A stretch of DNA of 64,000 nucleotides from Roseateles_C aquae (GCF_032337115.1 NZ_JAVXZY010000005.1:1-64000); one strand, 5' to 3'; shown: positions 24,483 to 33,205, counted from the first letter of the stretch. Numbers and translations are program-made. The notes: generated from the letters alone by a model not told the origin.

Positions 24483-25318
24483 GGCGTGGACTCCCGGCGC
24501 AGCGGCAGCACCTGGGCGCCGCTGAGCTGCGTGGGTGCCGGCGCCGTCGGCAGTGCCAGCCACTGGCCCTGCAGCTCGACCAGATGCAGCCGCCCATCGA
24601 ACACCTGCTGCAGTGCCTGGCGGGTCGTCAGCTCGGCCGGGCTGCCCTGGCCGACGACGCGGCCGGCCTGCATGACGACCAGGCTGTCGGCCTGCAGCGC
24701 GATATTGAGTTCGTGCAAGACGCTGATCACGGCGACGCCGCGGGCAGCCAGCTCGCGCACCAGGGCCAGCCAGTCGGCCTGGTGCGGCGGGTCCAGATGC
24801 GCCAGTGGCTCGTCCATCAGCAGCACCCGGGCCTCGACCGCCAGCGCACGCGCCAGCAGCACCCGCTGGCGCTCGCCGCCGGAAAGCTGACCGAGCGGGC
24901 GCTCGTGCCAGTCCCAGCACTGCGTCTGCTCCATCGCACGGCGCACGGCGGCGAGGTCGGCCGTGCTGGCCGGCGCCAGCCAGGCGCGGTGCGGCAAGCG
25001 GCCCAGCATGACGACATCGTGGGCGCTCAACTCATCGCCGCTGCTCTCGTTCTGGCCCAGCCAGGCCAGCGCCTGAGCACGCGCCTTGCGCGGCCAGTCT
25101 TCGAAAGGCCGCTCGAGCAGGCGCACATCACCAAGGCTGGGAATCAGGCCGGCCAGTGCGCGCAGCAGCGTGGACTTGCCGGCGCCATTGGGGCCGACGA
25201 TGGCGGTCCAGCAACCCGGTGCCAGCGCCAACGAAAGCCGGTGCAGCACCGGCTGTCCCTGCAGGCTGACGCTCAGCTCCTGGCAGCCCAGGGCGATGGA
25301 AGGCGGGCTCGGGTTCAT
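24479..25318 (-). CDS. btuD: Cobalamin/corrinoid ABC transporter ATP-binding protein (BtuD type)
   Basis: A 279-aa ATPase with Walker A GPNGAGKST, Q-loop LGQNE, signature LSGGERQR, Walker B VLLMDEPLAHLD and switch His in VLHELN, in the order of the FecE/BtuD/HmuV family. It partners the permease btuC, whose stop overlaps its ATG (25318), and the binding protein btuF. The C-terminal extension after the nucleotide-binding core is about 30 residues and unremarkable. Substrate is inferred from the cob context and riboswitch. Confidence 0.93.
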   Translation of the reverse strand: MNPSPPSIALGCQELSVSLQGQPVLHRLSLALAPGCWTAIVGPNGAGKSTLLRALAGLIPSLGDVRLLERPFEDWPRKARAQALAWLGQNESSGDELSAHDVVMLGRLPHRAWLAPASTADLAAVRRAMEQTQCWDWHERPLGQLSGGERQRVLLARALAVEARVLLMDEPLAHLDPPHQADWLALVRELAARGVAVISVLHELNIALQADSLVVMQAGRVVGQGSPAELTTRQALQQVFDGRLHLVELQGQWLALPTAPAPTQLSGAQVLPLRRESTP

Positions 25319-26331
25319 GCGGACCTCACTTGCTTGCGCTTGTGCATCAGGCGCAGCAGATAGCCACCGCCGAGGATGGCGGTGATGACACCGACCGGCA
25401 GTTCCTGCGGCGCCAGCAGCCAGCGCGACAGGATGTCGGCGGCGAGCAGCAAGAGCCCGCCGGCACAGGCCGACAGCAGCAGCAGTTGGCGGTGCGAGCC
25501 ATGGCAGAGATTGCGCACCAGATGCGGGGCGACCAGGCCGACGAAGGCGATCATGCCGGTCTGCGCGACGGCGGTGCCGGTGGCCAGTGCGAAGGCGATG
25601 ATCAGCACCAGGCGCACCAGGCCCAGGCGTACGCCCAGCGACTGCGCCGTGGCCTCGCCCAGCGTCAGCGCGTCGAGCGCCTCGCTGGCGCCCAAGGCAA
25701 CCGCCAGGCTCAGCATCAGCACCAGCGCCATCAGCGTGATCGCCGGCCAGCCGAGGAAGCTGGTCGTGCCCAGCACAAAGGCCTGCATGGTGCGCAGGAT
25801 GTCGGGGTCGGCCAGGGTGACCAGATCGGTGACGGCGCCCAGCACCACACCGACGACGACGCCGGCCAGCAGCAGCCGCAGCGTGTGCTCCAGGCCGCGC
25901 GCCATCGCCAGCGCCAGGCTGACGCCCATCAGCGTGCCCAGAAAGGCCGCGCCGGTCAGGCCCAGGCGCTGCAGCCACTGCATGCCGGCCGGCGTCGTGC
26001 CCAGCAGCGACAGGCTCAGTGCCACGCCCAAGCGCGCACCGGCGGCGCTGCCGAGCAGATAGGGGTCGGCCAGCGGATTGCGAAACAGACCCTGGGTGAT
26101 GGCGCCGGACAGGCCCAAGAGCGCGCCGGCCAGCCAGGCCCCGGTCGAGCGCGGCAGTCGGATCTCCCAGAGGATCTGGCGCTGCATGTCGTCGAGGTCT
26201 TGCCAGGCCAGTGTCAGGCCGGTACTGCCGACGGCAATGCCGAACAGCAGGGCCAGGCCGCTGGCCAGCAACAGGCCGGCCAGCAGCGGCCAGGCCCGCA
26301 GGCGCGTGAGCGTGTGGCGCTCGGCGCTCAT
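25315..26331 (-). CDS. btuC: Cobalamin/corrinoid ABC transporter permease (BtuC type)
   Basis: A 338-aa inner-membrane protein of the FecCD/BtuC family, with about ten helices. Diagnostic segments are EIRLPRSTGAWLAGALLGLS, GLFRNPLADPYLLGSAAGA and the cytoplasmic-loop motif GLVAPHLVRNLCHGSHR that contacts the ATPase. Start ATG 26331 (MSAERHTLT) overlaps the btuF stop as ATGA. It moves corrinoid delivered by BtuF from the periplasm into the cytoplasm. Confidence 0.94.
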   Translation of the reverse strand: MSAERHTLTRLRAWPLLAGLLLASGLALLFGIAVGSTGLTLAWQDLDDMQRQILWEIRLPRSTGAWLAGALLGLSGAITQGLFRNPLADPYLLGSAAGARLGVALSLSLLGTTPAGMQWLQRLGLTGAAFLGTLMGVSLALAMARGLEHTLRLLLAGVVVGVVLGAVTDLVTLADPDILRTMQAFVLGTTSFLGWPAITLMALVLMLSLAVALGASEALDALTLGEATAQSLGVRLGLVRLVLIIAFALATGTAVAQTGMIAFVGLVAPHLVRNLCHGSHRQLLLLSACAGGLLLLAADILSRWLLAPQELPVGVITAILGGGYLLRLMHKRKQVRSA

Positions 26332-27209
26332 GGCTTGGCGGCGAACTGTTCGCGCAGGCATTGCGCCATGATCTGCGCCGCCTCGCCCATGCGTGGGCCG
26401 GGGCGGGCCAGCACATCACTCTGCTGCGAGTCAAAGATACAGACCCGCTTCTCGCGGATGGCCGGAATGCGCGACCAGCCCGGACGCTCGAACAGGCCAT
26501 CGGCATTGCGTTTGCCGATCATGATCAGTTGCGGATTGGCGCGCACGACATACTCGGGGCTGATCTTCGGGAACGGGCCCATCTCGGGCGTGATGATGTT
26601 CTTCAAACCCAGCCGGATCATGGTCTCACCCATGAAGGACACCGGGCCGGCGGCGTAGGGCGAGCGGTCGATCTCGTAATAGACCAGGGTGCCGCGGGCC
26701 TGCGCCGGCATGCTCTTCGCCGCCGAGTCGACCTGGGCCTCGATGCGCCGCCAGACGGCCTGGGCATCGCTGATCTGCAGCAGTTGGCCCAGCCGTTCGA
26801 GCACGCGCTGCACGTCGGCGTAGGAGCGGCTCTCCAGCGTGACCACGGTCAGGCCCAGATTGCGCAGCCGGTCGGTCACGCGCGAGGACGGTGCCAGCAG
26901 CACCACATCGGGCCTCAACGCAACGATGGTCTCGACCTGGGTGTCGTCCAGTCCGCCGAGCTTGGGCAGTTTCTTGACCTGCTCGGGGAAGTTGGAATAG
27001 CGATCAACACCGACCAGCGCGTCGCAGGCACCCAAGGCGCAGACCGTCTCGGTCAGCGAGGGCAGCAGCGTGACTATGCGCTTGGGTGCCTGGGTCCAGC
27101 GGGTGGTATGGCCCAGATCGTCCTTGAGCTCGATGAGCGCATGCGCTGGCACGCAGGCCAGCAGCAGTGCCAGGAATGCGGCAGCAAGGAATTTCAGTCG
27201 CAAGGTCAT
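26328..27209 (-). CDS. btuF: Cobalamin ABC transporter periplasmic binding protein BtuF
   Basis: The 293-aa protein has a signal peptide (KFLAAAFLALLLACVPAHA) and the class III binding-protein fold joined by a long helix: RIVTLLPSLTETVCALG, GVDRYSNFPEQVKKLPKLGG, then the C-terminal lobe with YYEIDRSPYAAGPVSFMGE. It should collect corrinoid entering through BtuB and hand it to BtuCD. Overlaps cobU and btuC by 4 bp each. A second, unexported relative lies at 10584-11369. Confidence 0.94.
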   Translation of the reverse strand: MTLRLKFLAAAFLALLLACVPAHALIELKDDLGHTTRWTQAPKRIVTLLPSLTETVCALGACDALVGVDRYSNFPEQVKKLPKLGGLDDTQVETIVALRPDVVLLAPSSRVTDRLRNLGLTVVTLESRSYADVQRVLERLGQLLQISDAQAVWRRIEAQVDSAAKSMPAQARGTLVYYEIDRSPYAAGPVSFMGETMIRLGLKNIITPEMGPFPKISPEYVVRANPQLIMIGKRNADGLFERPGWSRIPAIREKRVCIFDSQQSDVLARPGPRMGEAAQIMAQCLREQFAAKP

Positions 27210-27781
27210 GACAGCGAACTTTCCATCTCAGGGGGTGATACCGGCCGGCTCCAGGCCTGGCCGGCCACCATCAGGGTCAGGTCTTGACAGCGCTGGGCCA
27301 CGGCCTGATTCAGCCAGCCCAGCTCGTCGGCAAACTCGCGCACCTCGCGGCCCAGCGGCATCACGCCCCAGCCGATCTCGTTGGAGACGAAGACCACCGG
27401 CGAGGGCAGCGTGGGCAGCAAGGCCAGCAAGGCCTCGCGCTCGGCGCGCCAGGCTTTGTGGTCAGGCTGGCCATTCATCGGCATCAGCCAGTTGGTCAGC
27501 CACAGCGTCAGGCAGTCGACGAGCAAGAGCCGGCCCGGCGCGGCGGCCTCGCGCAGCGCGGCGCTCAGCTGCAACGGCGCCTCCAGCGTGGCGAAGCCCA
27601 GGGGCCGCTCGGCCCGATGGCGCTCGACGCGCTGGCGCATTTCCTCATCGTGCACCGTCGCCGTGGCGACGACGCAGACGCTGTGCGCCGCATCGCGCCC
27701 GCGCCAGGCCAGCGCCAGCCGTTCGGCATGGCGCGACTTGCCGCTGCGCTGGCCGCCGACGATGAGCTGGTGCTGGGCCAT
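27206..27781 (-). CDS. cobU: Adenosylcobinamide kinase / adenosylcobinamide-phosphate guanylyltransferase CobU
   Basis: Bifunctional enzyme that activates adenosylcobinamide (phosphate) with GTP before CobS acts. The 191-aa protein starts MAQHQLIVGGQRSGKS (P-loop GGQRSGKS), with VDCLTLWLTNWL and the VSNEIGWGVMPLG motif of the family. The start is ATG 27781; two longer in-frame starts exist but the family begins here. Overlaps btuF by ATGA; follows btuB by 18 bp. Confidence 0.95.
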   Translation of the reverse strand: MAQHQLIVGGQRSGKSRHAERLALAWRGRDAAHSVCVVATATVHDEEMRQRVERHRAERPLGFATLEAPLQLSAALREAAAPGRLLLVDCLTLWLTNWLMPMNGQPDHKAWRAEREALLALLPTLPSPVVFVSNEIGWGVMPLGREVREFADELGWLNQAVAQRCQDLTLMVAGQAWSRPVSPPEMESSLS

Positions 27782-27799
27782 CGTGCTTGCCCTCGGCAA

Positions 27800-29749
27800 T
27801 CAGAGGCTTGGCGTGTAGCGCAGGCCGATGAGGATGGTGCGCGGCGCTTGCGCGTAGCCATAGGCGGTCTGGTACTCGCGGTTGAAGGCGTTGTCCAGAT
27901 TCAGCTGCAGCTTCAGCTCCTTGCTCAGCTTGTACTGGGCATCGAAGTTGACCAGTGCATAGCCGCCGAGTTCGCGGGTGTTGGCTGCCGTGTCGAAGCG
28001 CTTGCCAGAGAACTGCAGGCCGGCGCCGAGGTCCCAGCCAGCGAGCACGGTGCTGGCGTGCAGCGTGCCGAAGTGCTTGGCGCGGCGGGCCAGCAACTTG
28101 CCGTTCGACAAATCCTTGGGTGCTTGCAAGTCCAGGGTTCCAGACAGCTGCACAGGCCCCAGTGTGGTACTGGCGGCCAAGCTCACGCCTTGGAGTCGGG
28201 CCTCGGCGACATTGCGGTAGCAGCCATAGGCGCTGTTGCACGAGCCAGCCGCGCCGAACACGATCAGTTGCTTGACCATGTTGCGGTAGGCAGTCAGGCT
28301 GAAGTCGCTCAGCGCCGTGCTGTACTTCAGGCCGAACTCCAGATTGCGGCCGCGCTCGGCGTCCAGCGCAATGACGCCGGGCTTGCTGAGGTTCGGACCG
28401 TATTGGCTGCCACGCTGATAGAGGCTGGGTGCTCGAAAGGCATTACCGGCCGATCCAACGATGCGCAGGCCGCGTTCGATCTCGTAGCCCAGCGCCAGCG
28501 TGCCGGTGTTGACGCCGCCGAACTGGCTGTCCTGGTCATGGCGGCCATGGGCTTGGACGCTGAGCGCCCCTTCGTTCCAGAGCCAACCCAAGGCCGCGGC
28601 GTTCTGGTGGCGCTTGTCGACGCCAGCCGTCGCGGTCTGCGTCAGGCTGCTGTTCTCCAGCCAGTCTTCGCGGCGCTCAACAATGAAATTCAGCTGCTGG
28701 CCTTTGGTGATTTCGTAGGAGCCATTCAGTGCCAGATTCCTAACCCGTGTCTTGCTCAGATAGGGCGAGGGCTTGGTCTCATAGTCCTCGTGCGATTCGT
28801 TCAGGCTCAGCTGGGTCTGCAGCACGGCCGACCATTGCGAGGACAGGCTCAGCTGCGCGGCGCGGGTGTCCTGGATGCTGTGGTCGTCATTCAGCGGTGC
28901 ATCTTTGTTGGCGTCGTACTGGCCATCAATCCGGCTCTTGCTGACCATCAGCTCGGCACGGTGTTCCTTGGCGAACTGCACGCCGAAACGCAGGCCGGCA
29001 TTGTGATTGCGCCAGCCGTCGCGGTCGGGCACGAAGCCGAAGCTGCCGGGGTAGTCGACCGTGCCGTTGAAACCATCGGCGCGCTCGCTGGCGGCCGTCA
29101 GTGCGTAGTCGAAGATGCCGTGCACGCCACTCAGGCTGCCGTCGATCTTGCGCAGGCCCAGATTGCCAATGGCGCTGCCGATCTCGAGGCTGGGCTTGCC
29201 ATTGCCCTTGCGGGTGAAGACCTGCACCACGCCGCCGATGGCGTCGGAGCCATAGATCGCGCTGGCCGGGCCCTTGAGCACCTCGATGCGTTCGATCTGG
29301 CTCAGCGGAATTGCCTGCCAGCTGGCGCCGCTGCTGGCTTGCGAGTCGACCCGCACGCCATCGATCAGCAGCACGGTGTGGCGGGTCTCGGCGCCGCGCA
29401 GGAACAGCGAGGTGTTGGAGGCCGGCGTGCCGTTGCGCACCATTTCCACGCAACCGGCATTGCGCAGCAGATCACCGAGGCTGCCAAAGGCCTGGCGCTC
29501 GATCTCGGCGCGGTTGAGCACGGTCAAGTCGTTCAGCACCTCGGACAGGCGCAGTGGCGAACGGCTGGCGGTCACCACGACCTGGCCCAGCTTGTTGGCG
29601 CCGGGGCCGGGCAGGCTGGCCTGGGCCATGGCCGACGTACCGCTGAGCAGCAGGGCGGCCAGTGCGGCCTGCGCGAGGGTGTGCTGAGGCGCGCTCGACA
29701 GGGACGCGGGCGTAGACAGGCGCAGGCAGCGCCGAGACAGAGAAGTCAT
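27800..29749 (-). CDS. btuB: TonB-dependent vitamin B12 receptor BtuB
   Basis: The 649-aa outer-membrane protein has an N-terminal extension and signal peptide (ALAALLLSGTSAMAQA), a TonB box (GQVVVTASR), a plug with LSEVLNDLTVLNRAEIE, TSLFLRGAETRHTVLLIDG and GPASAIYGSDAIGGVVQV, and a 22-strand-type barrel ending in TILIGLRYTPSL. Plug motifs and length match BtuB. It is the first gene after a cobalamin riboswitch, which confirms the ligand class. It heads the cob/btu message that continues toward cobT. Confidence 0.94.
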   Translation of the reverse strand: MTSLSRRCLRLSTPASLSSAPQHTLAQAALAALLLSGTSAMAQASLPGPGANKLGQVVVTASRSPLRLSEVLNDLTVLNRAEIERQAFGSLGDLLRNAGCVEMVRNGTPASNTSLFLRGAETRHTVLLIDGVRVDSQASSGASWQAIPLSQIERIEVLKGPASAIYGSDAIGGVVQVFTRKGNGKPSLEIGSAIGNLGLRKIDGSLSGVHGIFDYALTAASERADGFNGTVDYPGSFGFVPDRDGWRNHNAGLRFGVQFAKEHRAELMVSKSRIDGQYDANKDAPLNDDHSIQDTRAAQLSLSSQWSAVLQTQLSLNESHEDYETKPSPYLSKTRVRNLALNGSYEITKGQQLNFIVERREDWLENSSLTQTATAGVDKRHQNAAALGWLWNEGALSVQAHGRHDQDSQFGGVNTGTLALGYEIERGLRIVGSAGNAFRAPSLYQRGSQYGPNLSKPGVIALDAERGRNLEFGLKYSTALSDFSLTAYRNMVKQLIVFGAAGSCNSAYGCYRNVAEARLQGVSLAASTTLGPVQLSGTLDLQAPKDLSNGKLLARRAKHFGTLHASTVLAGWDLGAGLQFSGKRFDTAANTRELGGYALVNFDAQYKLSKELKLQLNLDNAFNREYQTAYGYAQAPRTILIGLRYTPSL

Positions 29750-29766
29750 GGGATCCGAAACAAAGT

Positions 29767-29812
29767 CATCGTTCAGGTGCCAGCTTCCCCGCAGGCCCCT
29801 GTGAAAACGATG
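29767..29812 (-). promoter_or_regulatory. Hairpin between riboswitch and btuB, possible expression platform
   Basis: CATCGTT (29767-29773) and AACGATG (29806-29812) can pair, enclosing about 32 nt, just after the riboswitch and 17 nt before the btuB start. It could form part of the switching structure controlling btuB translation. The inverted repeat is seen; its role is inferred. Confidence 0.4.
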
Positions 29813-29844
29813 CGCCGGTGCACAGCATGCAGCGGCTCATCACC

Positions 29845-30034
29845 TGTTGGCCGGTATCCGGGCTGGTGACACAGGTCCCTGTTCTGCATCCTTCCCAGCA
29901 CCGCCAAGGGCACCAGTGGACATGGTTCGCAGGGGACTGAAGGCAGCTTGCCTGCCTTGGTCACTTACCGTTGCGGGGACAGCTCAGGTTAGCCTTGCCT
30001 CGTCGAGACGCCGCCTCCTGATTCCCGTTTAACT
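29845..30034 (-). promoter_or_regulatory. Cobalamin riboswitch
   Basis: Read on the minus strand this leader contains the hallmarks of the cobalamin aptamer in order: TTAAACGGGAATC near its 5' end, the CCCCGCAACGGTAAGTGA core (complement of about 29962-29979), a TCCACTGG segment, GGGAAGG, and the B12 box AGCCCGGATACCGGCC (complement of 29849-29864). It precedes btuB, and the following cob genes are tightly packed, so coenzyme B12 should repress the operon. A TAGAAT (complement of 30073-30078) is a possible -10 for the transcript, with no good -35. Confidence 0.96.
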
Positions 30035-30055
30035 GTGCAAGCAAGACGCTTGCAC
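30035..30055 (-). terminator. Perfect 8-bp hairpin between the DUF4124-like gene and the riboswitch
   Basis: GTGCAAGC (30035-30042), five bases, GCTTGCAC (30048-30055). It lies after the DUF4124-like gene and immediately before the aptamer. There is no T-run, so it may be a weak terminator, an RNA end or part of the aptamer leader. Confidence 0.35.
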
Positions 30056-30075
30056 GAGCACCAACGGGGCGGATT

Positions 30076-30522
30076 CTATCTGCTCGTGGCTGACGCTGGC
30101 CTGGCGGCCGGCTGTGCTTTGTGGGTTTTCGCGGTTTTGGGGGCTGCGTGGGCCTTGCCTGGCTTGGGATGAACCGGTTCGCTGGCAGCCGGCGTGACGC
30201 GCAAGGGCGCTGCCGCCATAGCGTGCAGGCGCTGGCGGGCCTCGGTGGCCTCGCGCTCGCGGCGCATCTGCTCGGCGCGTTTGGCCTCGGCCTGGGCGCG
30301 TTCGCGGGCCGCGCGCGCATCGGTGACCGAGGGCTGGTCGAAATGCAGCTGATGGCTGGCGCCCGCTTCGACCGGGCAGGGGCTGCCGCGTAAATCGCGG
30401 CCGTCGGGGCCGCAGCGGTAGATGGTGGTCTGCTGCGTGCTGGTCTGCGCCAACGTCGAGCCTGCGATCAGCGTGGCAGTCAGCGCAAAGCTCAGCGAAT
30501 ACGGGCGCAGCGAGGATTTCAT
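30076..30522 (-). CDS. Exported DUF4124-like protein
   Basis: A 148-aa protein with a signal peptide (LSFALTATLIAGSTLAQ), a short DUF4124-like beta segment (IYRCGPDGRDLRGSPCP, where family members have a Y-K/R-C-x(4)-G pattern), an Arg/Glu/Ala-rich likely coiled-coil (about 70-100) and a Lys/Ala/Pro-rich low-complexity tail. Function unknown; such proteins are common in Burkholderiales. Its ATG overlaps the pth stop (ATGA), so it is co-translated with pth. A second open frame at 30029-30529 over the same bases is a shadow. Confidence 0.78.
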   Translation of the reverse strand: MKSSLRPYSLSFALTATLIAGSTLAQTSTQQTTIYRCGPDGRDLRGSPCPVEAGASHQLHFDQPSVTDARAARERAQAEAKRAEQMRREREATEARQRLHAMAAAPLRVTPAASEPVHPKPGKAHAAPKTAKTHKAQPAARPASATSR

Positions 30523-31214
30523 TCGGCACTCCCTGGCGGGGTTGGCGCCCCGGCCTTCTCGGCCATTTCGGCCGTCCCGGCGGGCTTGGGCGTTGCGGTT
30601 TGTGGCGCTTCGGGTTTCGGCGGCTTGGGCCGCGGTGGCTTGGCGTGGATCTTGGTTAGCGCCTTGGCCATATCGCCCTTGAGCATCAGCTCGACGGCGT
30701 CCATGGATTTGGCGATGCAGTCCTCGATCTGCTGGCGCTCTGCCAGCGGCGGCTTGCGCAACACATAGCCGGCCACCTCGGCCTTGTGGCCCGGATGGCC
30801 GATGCCCAGACGCAGGCGCCAGAAGTTCGCCGAGCCCAGCTGGGCCTGCATGTCCTTCAAGCCATTGTGGCCGCCATTGCCGCCGCCCTGCTTGAGCTTC
30901 ATCTCGCCAACCGGCAGATCCAGCTCGTCGTGGATGGCGAGGATCTCCTCGGGCGCAATCTTGAAGAAGCGCGCCAGCGCCGCGACTGACTTGCCGCTCA
31001 GGTTCATGAAGGTCATCGGCTGCAGCAGCCAGATCGGGCCCTCAGCGCCAGGCGCGTTGTTCACCCGCGCAGCCAGGCCGTAGTAGTTGCGTTCCACCTG
31101 CAGGCTGGTCTTCAAGCCACGCGCCAGACCATCGATCCACCAGAAACCGGCGTTGTGGCGGGTGTCCTCGTATTCAGGGCCTGGATTGCCCAGGCCAACA
31201 AAGAGTCGAATCAT
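30519..31214 (-). CDS. pth: Peptidyl-tRNA hydrolase
   Basis: Recycles peptidyl-tRNA released from ribosomes. Motifs: VGLGNPGPEYEDTRHNAGF with the catalytic His at 20, MTFMNLSGKSVA, and HDELDLPVGEMKLKQGGGNGGHNGL. The catalytic core ends about residue 190; a further 40-residue Pro/Lys/Ala-rich tail (PPRPKPPKPEAPQ and on) makes it 231 aa, longer than the usual roughly 195. In related genomes pth normally follows rplY; here a divergent serine hydrolase gene lies between them. Confidence 0.95.
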   Translation of the reverse strand: MIRLFVGLGNPGPEYEDTRHNAGFWWIDGLARGLKTSLQVERNYYGLAARVNNAPGAEGPIWLLQPMTFMNLSGKSVAALARFFKIAPEEILAIHDELDLPVGEMKLKQGGGNGGHNGLKDMQAQLGSANFWRLRLGIGHPGHKAEVAGYVLRKPPLAERQQIEDCIAKSMDAVELMLKGDMAKALTKIHAKPPRPKPPKPEAPQTATPKPAGTAEMAEKAGAPTPPGSAE

Positions 31215-31441
31215 GGGGGCGGATTATCGGCCTGTGCGCGCTTTGCGCCAGCGGCTGCGCATCTTGATGGACCGCGTCATCGCCGGTGGGTGGCCGGGTG
31301 GGTGGGTGGGCTTTGGTGTGCCACTGACCTGAGTCTTTATCGTTTCGTCCTGCCGCTGCTGCAGTTCGTCGGCTCTGGCTGGCGAGTGGCTGGCCGCTTT
31401 GGAATGCTGGTGGCTTTTGAATCTCACATAAGGAACTTCCC

Positions 31442-33115
31442 GTGATTGCGATCCAAGGTCCCGCACTCAAGACCCTGTCCATCGGCCTCTTGCTGGCCGG
31501 GCTCAGCGCCGCCAGCCTGGCACAGACGCTGCCCAGCGCTGCCGAGGTCAAGGCCTATGCCGACAAGCTGCTGGATGCCCAGAAGATCGAGGGGCCTGGC
31601 GTGGCGGTGCTGGTGGCGCGCGACAAGGAAGTGCTCTATCGAAGTGCGCGTGGCATGGCCAGCGTCGAGCTGGGCGTGCCGCTGTCGGCCGATCATGTGT
31701 TTCGCATCGGCTCGGTGACCAAGCAGTTCGCCGCCACGGCGCTGCTCAAGCTCATCGACGAAGGCCGCGCCAAGCTGGACGATCCGTTGTCCAAGTACCT
31801 GTCGAGCTATCCGCAAGGCGAAAAGATCACGCTGCTGCAACTGCTCAATCACACCTCCGGCGTGAAGAGCTACACCAGCATTCCCGGCTATATGGACCAG
31901 CCGATCCGCCGCACGCTGACGACGGCGCAGCTGATCGACGAGTTCAAGAACCTGCCGGTGGACTTCCAGCCGGGCGAGGGCTGGCTCTACAACAACTCCG
32001 GCTATGTGCTGCTTGGCGCGGTGATCGAGGCGATCAGCGGCAAGCCCTGGCACGAGTATGTGAAGGAGGCGGTGCTGAAGCCGGCCAAGCTGGCGCGCAC
32101 CCAGTACCCGGGCGAAGACCTGCTGATCAAGGGCATGGTCACCGGCTATGGCTACGGCCCGGAAGGCCTGGGCGTGGCCGACTATCTGAGCATGACGCAG
32201 CCGCATGCGGCCGGCGCGCTGGTGTCTACCGTCGACGATCTCTGGCACTGGAACCAGGCTCTGCATGGCGGGCAACTGATCTCGCAAGCCAGCTACAAGC
32301 GCATGGTGACGCCCGAGGGCAAGGCCGCCGCGTCGAACTACGGCTTCGGCATCATGACGGGCACGTTGCGCGGCCAGACGCTCTACCAGCATGGCGGCGG
32401 CATCAATGGCTTCATCTCCTCGCTGAGCTATCTGCCGCAGACCAAGACCACGGTCGTACTGCTGCGCAATGCGATGGGGCCAGGTGTTGATCTGGAGGCG
32501 GTGGCGCAGAAGCTTGGCGCCTTTGCGATCGGCAAGCCCATCGTCGACCCCAAGCCGATAGCCGTGCCGGCCGATCAGCTGAAGGCGCTGCAAGGCATCT
32601 ATGCCAAGGACGAGCAAAATTCGCGCACGCTCTCCTTCGTTGACGGCAAGCTGCTCTCGACCCGCAGCGGCGGTCGCCCCTTCCCGCTGGTGCCCATCGG
32701 CAAGGATGAATTTGCGTTTGAGGGCAGCATGGCTCGTATCGCGATCGAGCGCGATGCCAAGGGCGGCTTGAGCGGGCTGAAGTTCTGGCCCAATGGCGAG
32801 GGCACGCCCGAGGTCTGGAAGCGTGTTGGCGATCTGCCCCGTGTCAACTTCATCGAACTGAACGAGGCACAGAAGGATGCCTTGCTGGGCGAGTACGTCT
32901 CGCCGCAGATCCAGATCAAGGTCTTCAAGGACGCCAAGGGCGTGCTGCGCGGCCAGGCCGCCGGCCAAGCACCGTTTGAGCTGAAGGCGACGGCGCCGGA
33001 TCAGCTGTTGGTCGTCGAGGTGGACGCCAAGCTGGGCTTTGTGATGGTCGACGGCCGCGCCAGCGAAATGCAGTTCAGCCAGGGCCCGGCCAAGCTGAGC
33101 CTGAAGCGCCGCTGA
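31442..33115 (+). CDS. Exported serine hydrolase of the class C beta-lactamase / DD-peptidase family
   Basis: The 557-aa protein starts at GTG 31442 with AAGGA just upstream, and has a signal peptide (SIGLLLAGLSAASLAQ). Catalytic motifs: SVTK (Ser 91, Lys 94), YNN (YNNSGY, about 182) and HGG replacing the KTG triad, the pattern of Pfam beta-lactamase (esterase/D-aminopeptidase-like) proteins. The last 180 residues form a beta-rich C-terminal domain seen in such hydrolases. Substrate unknown; antibiotic hydrolysis should not be assumed. It lies opposite in strand to pth and rplY, breaking an otherwise conserved order, which suggests insertion. Confidence 0.88.
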   Translation: MIAIQGPALKTLSIGLLLAGLSAASLAQTLPSAAEVKAYADKLLDAQKIEGPGVAVLVARDKEVLYRSARGMASVELGVPLSADHVFRIGSVTKQFAATALLKLIDEGRAKLDDPLSKYLSSYPQGEKITLLQLLNHTSGVKSYTSIPGYMDQPIRRTLTTAQLIDEFKNLPVDFQPGEGWLYNNSGYVLLGAVIEAISGKPWHEYVKEAVLKPAKLARTQYPGEDLLIKGMVTGYGYGPEGLGVADYLSMTQPHAAGALVSTVDDLWHWNQALHGGQLISQASYKRMVTPEGKAAASNYGFGIMTGTLRGQTLYQHGGGINGFISSLSYLPQTKTTVVLLRNAMGPGVDLEAVAQKLGAFAIGKPIVDPKPIAVPADQLKALQGIYAKDEQNSRTLSFVDGKLLSTRSGGRPFPLVPIGKDEFAFEGSMARIAIERDAKGGLSGLKFWPNGEGTPEVWKRVGDLPRVNFIELNEAQKDALLGEYVSPQIQIKVFKDAKGVLRGQAAGQAPFELKATAPDQLLVVEVDAKLGFVMVDGRASEMQFSQGPAKLSLKRR

Positions 33116-33132
33116 TACCCATCGCGCAAAGC

Positions 33133-33161
33133 AAAAAGCCCCGCCAAGGCGGGGCTTTTTT
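33133..33161. terminator. Bidirectional intrinsic terminator
   Basis: AAAAAGCCCCGCC (33133-33145), loop AA, GGCGGGGCTTTTT (33148-33160) followed by T. The 13-bp arms give a strong stem with A/T tracts on both sides. It lies between the convergent serine hydrolase and rplY genes and can serve both. Confidence 0.93.
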
Positions 33162-33205
33162 GTGGGCAGCGGGCCATCGCTGGCACGACTGGCCCAGACA
33201 AGAAA

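Noticed and set aside
24479..26506. 675-codon minus-strand frame including the ABC ATPase
   Set aside because: The N-terminal extension is an out-of-frame reading of btuC; ATPase begins at 25318.
27284..29869. 861-codon plus-strand frame opposite btuB
   Set aside because: Antisense shadow; btuB has plug and barrel motifs and lies after a riboswitch.
31442..33115. Antibiotic-resistance beta-lactamase
   Set aside because: Only general class C fold motifs with HGG instead of KTG; an esterase or peptidase is as likely.
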